Origin: Alphaproteobacteria bacterium
Lineage (GTDB): Bacteria; Pseudomonadota; Alphaproteobacteria; Micavibrionales; Micavibrionaceae
Direction of reading: 5' to 3'
Length of the DNA: 64,000 nt
Assembly: GCA_024275825.1 (NCBI GenBank)
Contig: JAJRYK010000001.1
Span: 21,370 to 85,369 of the forward strand
In this document: in pieces, positions 63,862 to 64,000 of the stretch
Layout of the letters: the number at the start of each line of letters is the position of its first letter
Position numbering within the stretch: the stretch's first letter is position 1
The notes under the pieces: generated by a model
Seen by the model: only the letters and a program-made list of their open reading frames with translations
Databases searched by the model: none
Told to the model about the DNA's origin: nothing
Made by a program: the position numbers and the translations under genes

Positions 63862-64000
63862 GGGGCTGTCGTAGATAAGTAAAATTATTTAGGATAGTTT
63901 ATGGGTTTAAAGCGTTGCAGATTAAGGGATAGAGTTCAGCGGAAGTTGCTGGAGTTTTTCGTGGCCGAAGTCACGGCACGCACAGCGGCTGATTTGATGG
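63862..64000 (+). mobile_element. Left end of an IS1595-family-like insertion sequence
   Basis: The terminal sequence GGGGCTGTCGTAGATAAGTA has the look of an IS1595-family inverted repeat (GGGGCTGT start). It lies 39 bases upstream of a transposase start. The right end is outside the window, so target duplication cannot be checked. Confidence 0.75.
63901..64000 (+). CDS. IS1595-family transposase, first 33 residues
   Basis: ATG at 63901 opens a frame to the window edge: MGLKRCRLRDRVQRKLLEFF followed by VAEVTARTAADLM. The segment LLEFFVAEVTARTAADL is characteristic of the N-terminal part of IS1595-type (ISXO2-like DDE) transposases. It has no defect in the part visible. Confidence 0.8.
   Translation, partial: MGLKRCRLRDRVQRKLLEFFVAEVTARTAADLM

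Overview
The window is about 64 kb of chromosome from an alphaproteobacterium of roughly 50% GC. Its markers include cvpA-purF, dnaX-ybaB with the SRP RNA just upstream, an aa3 oxidase operon with ctaB, ctaG and surf1, a DUF1674 protein, the ~1600-residue NAD-glutamate dehydrogenase, an RpoE/ChrR-like pair, IalB and an FzlA-like GST. I cannot name the genus. A free-living, aerobic, little-studied lineage fits best; a Micavibrio- or Rhodospirillales-like group is only a guess.

Layout. 0-13 kb is core housekeeping: purF (cut by the window edge), cvpA, a DUF1223 gene whose signal peptide is frameshifted, a 52-residue DUF1674 gene, chorismate mutase, rsmB, rpe, a heparinase II/III-like protein, a degenerate EAL protein, radA, xthA, ybaB, dnaX and the 4.5S SRP RNA with a readable promoter. 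13.4-25 kb is an accessory envelope region, AT-richer in its first half: a TPR-sulfotransferase, two tandem secreted subunit-like paralogues, a SETD3-like SET protein, a third small secreted protein, a PapD-like chaperone, a 1131-residue usher-like outer-membrane protein ending in an AMIN domain, and an AMIN lipoprotein. This looks like an alternative chaperone-usher surface structure tied to the cell wall and is the best candidate for an undescribed system.

25-30 kb carries a System II cytochrome c maturation operon (ResB, CcsA, TlpA/ResA-like), unusual for an alphaproteobacterium, then a soluble double-PAS chemoreceptor. 30.5-35.3 kb is the large NAD-glutamate dehydrogenase, interrupted by one in-frame TAA. 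After ubiA, a nested inverted-repeat element and rsmE comes the cytochrome c oxidase operon (37.3-44.9 kb), supplying subunits, heme O synthase, copper chaperone and SURF1, with a few small genes of unknown function inside it.

45-64 kb holds an M23 peptidase, an IalB protein, an ECF sigma/anti-sigma pair whose anti-sigma has lost the Zn cysteines, an RNA methyltransferase, a diverged acetoacetyl-CoA synthetase-like enzyme, a DsbD/ScsB-type thiol transporter with a redoxin, a PAS histidine kinase, an SDR protein and FzlA-like GST, a cytochrome b561-YceI fusion beside a stand-alone YceI, uppP, a GNAT, rsmD-rluB, and tadA. The last ~140 bases are the left end of an IS1595-like insertion sequence that has cut a small helix-turn-helix gene. 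No tRNA, 16S/23S/5S rRNA or CRISPR array was seen.
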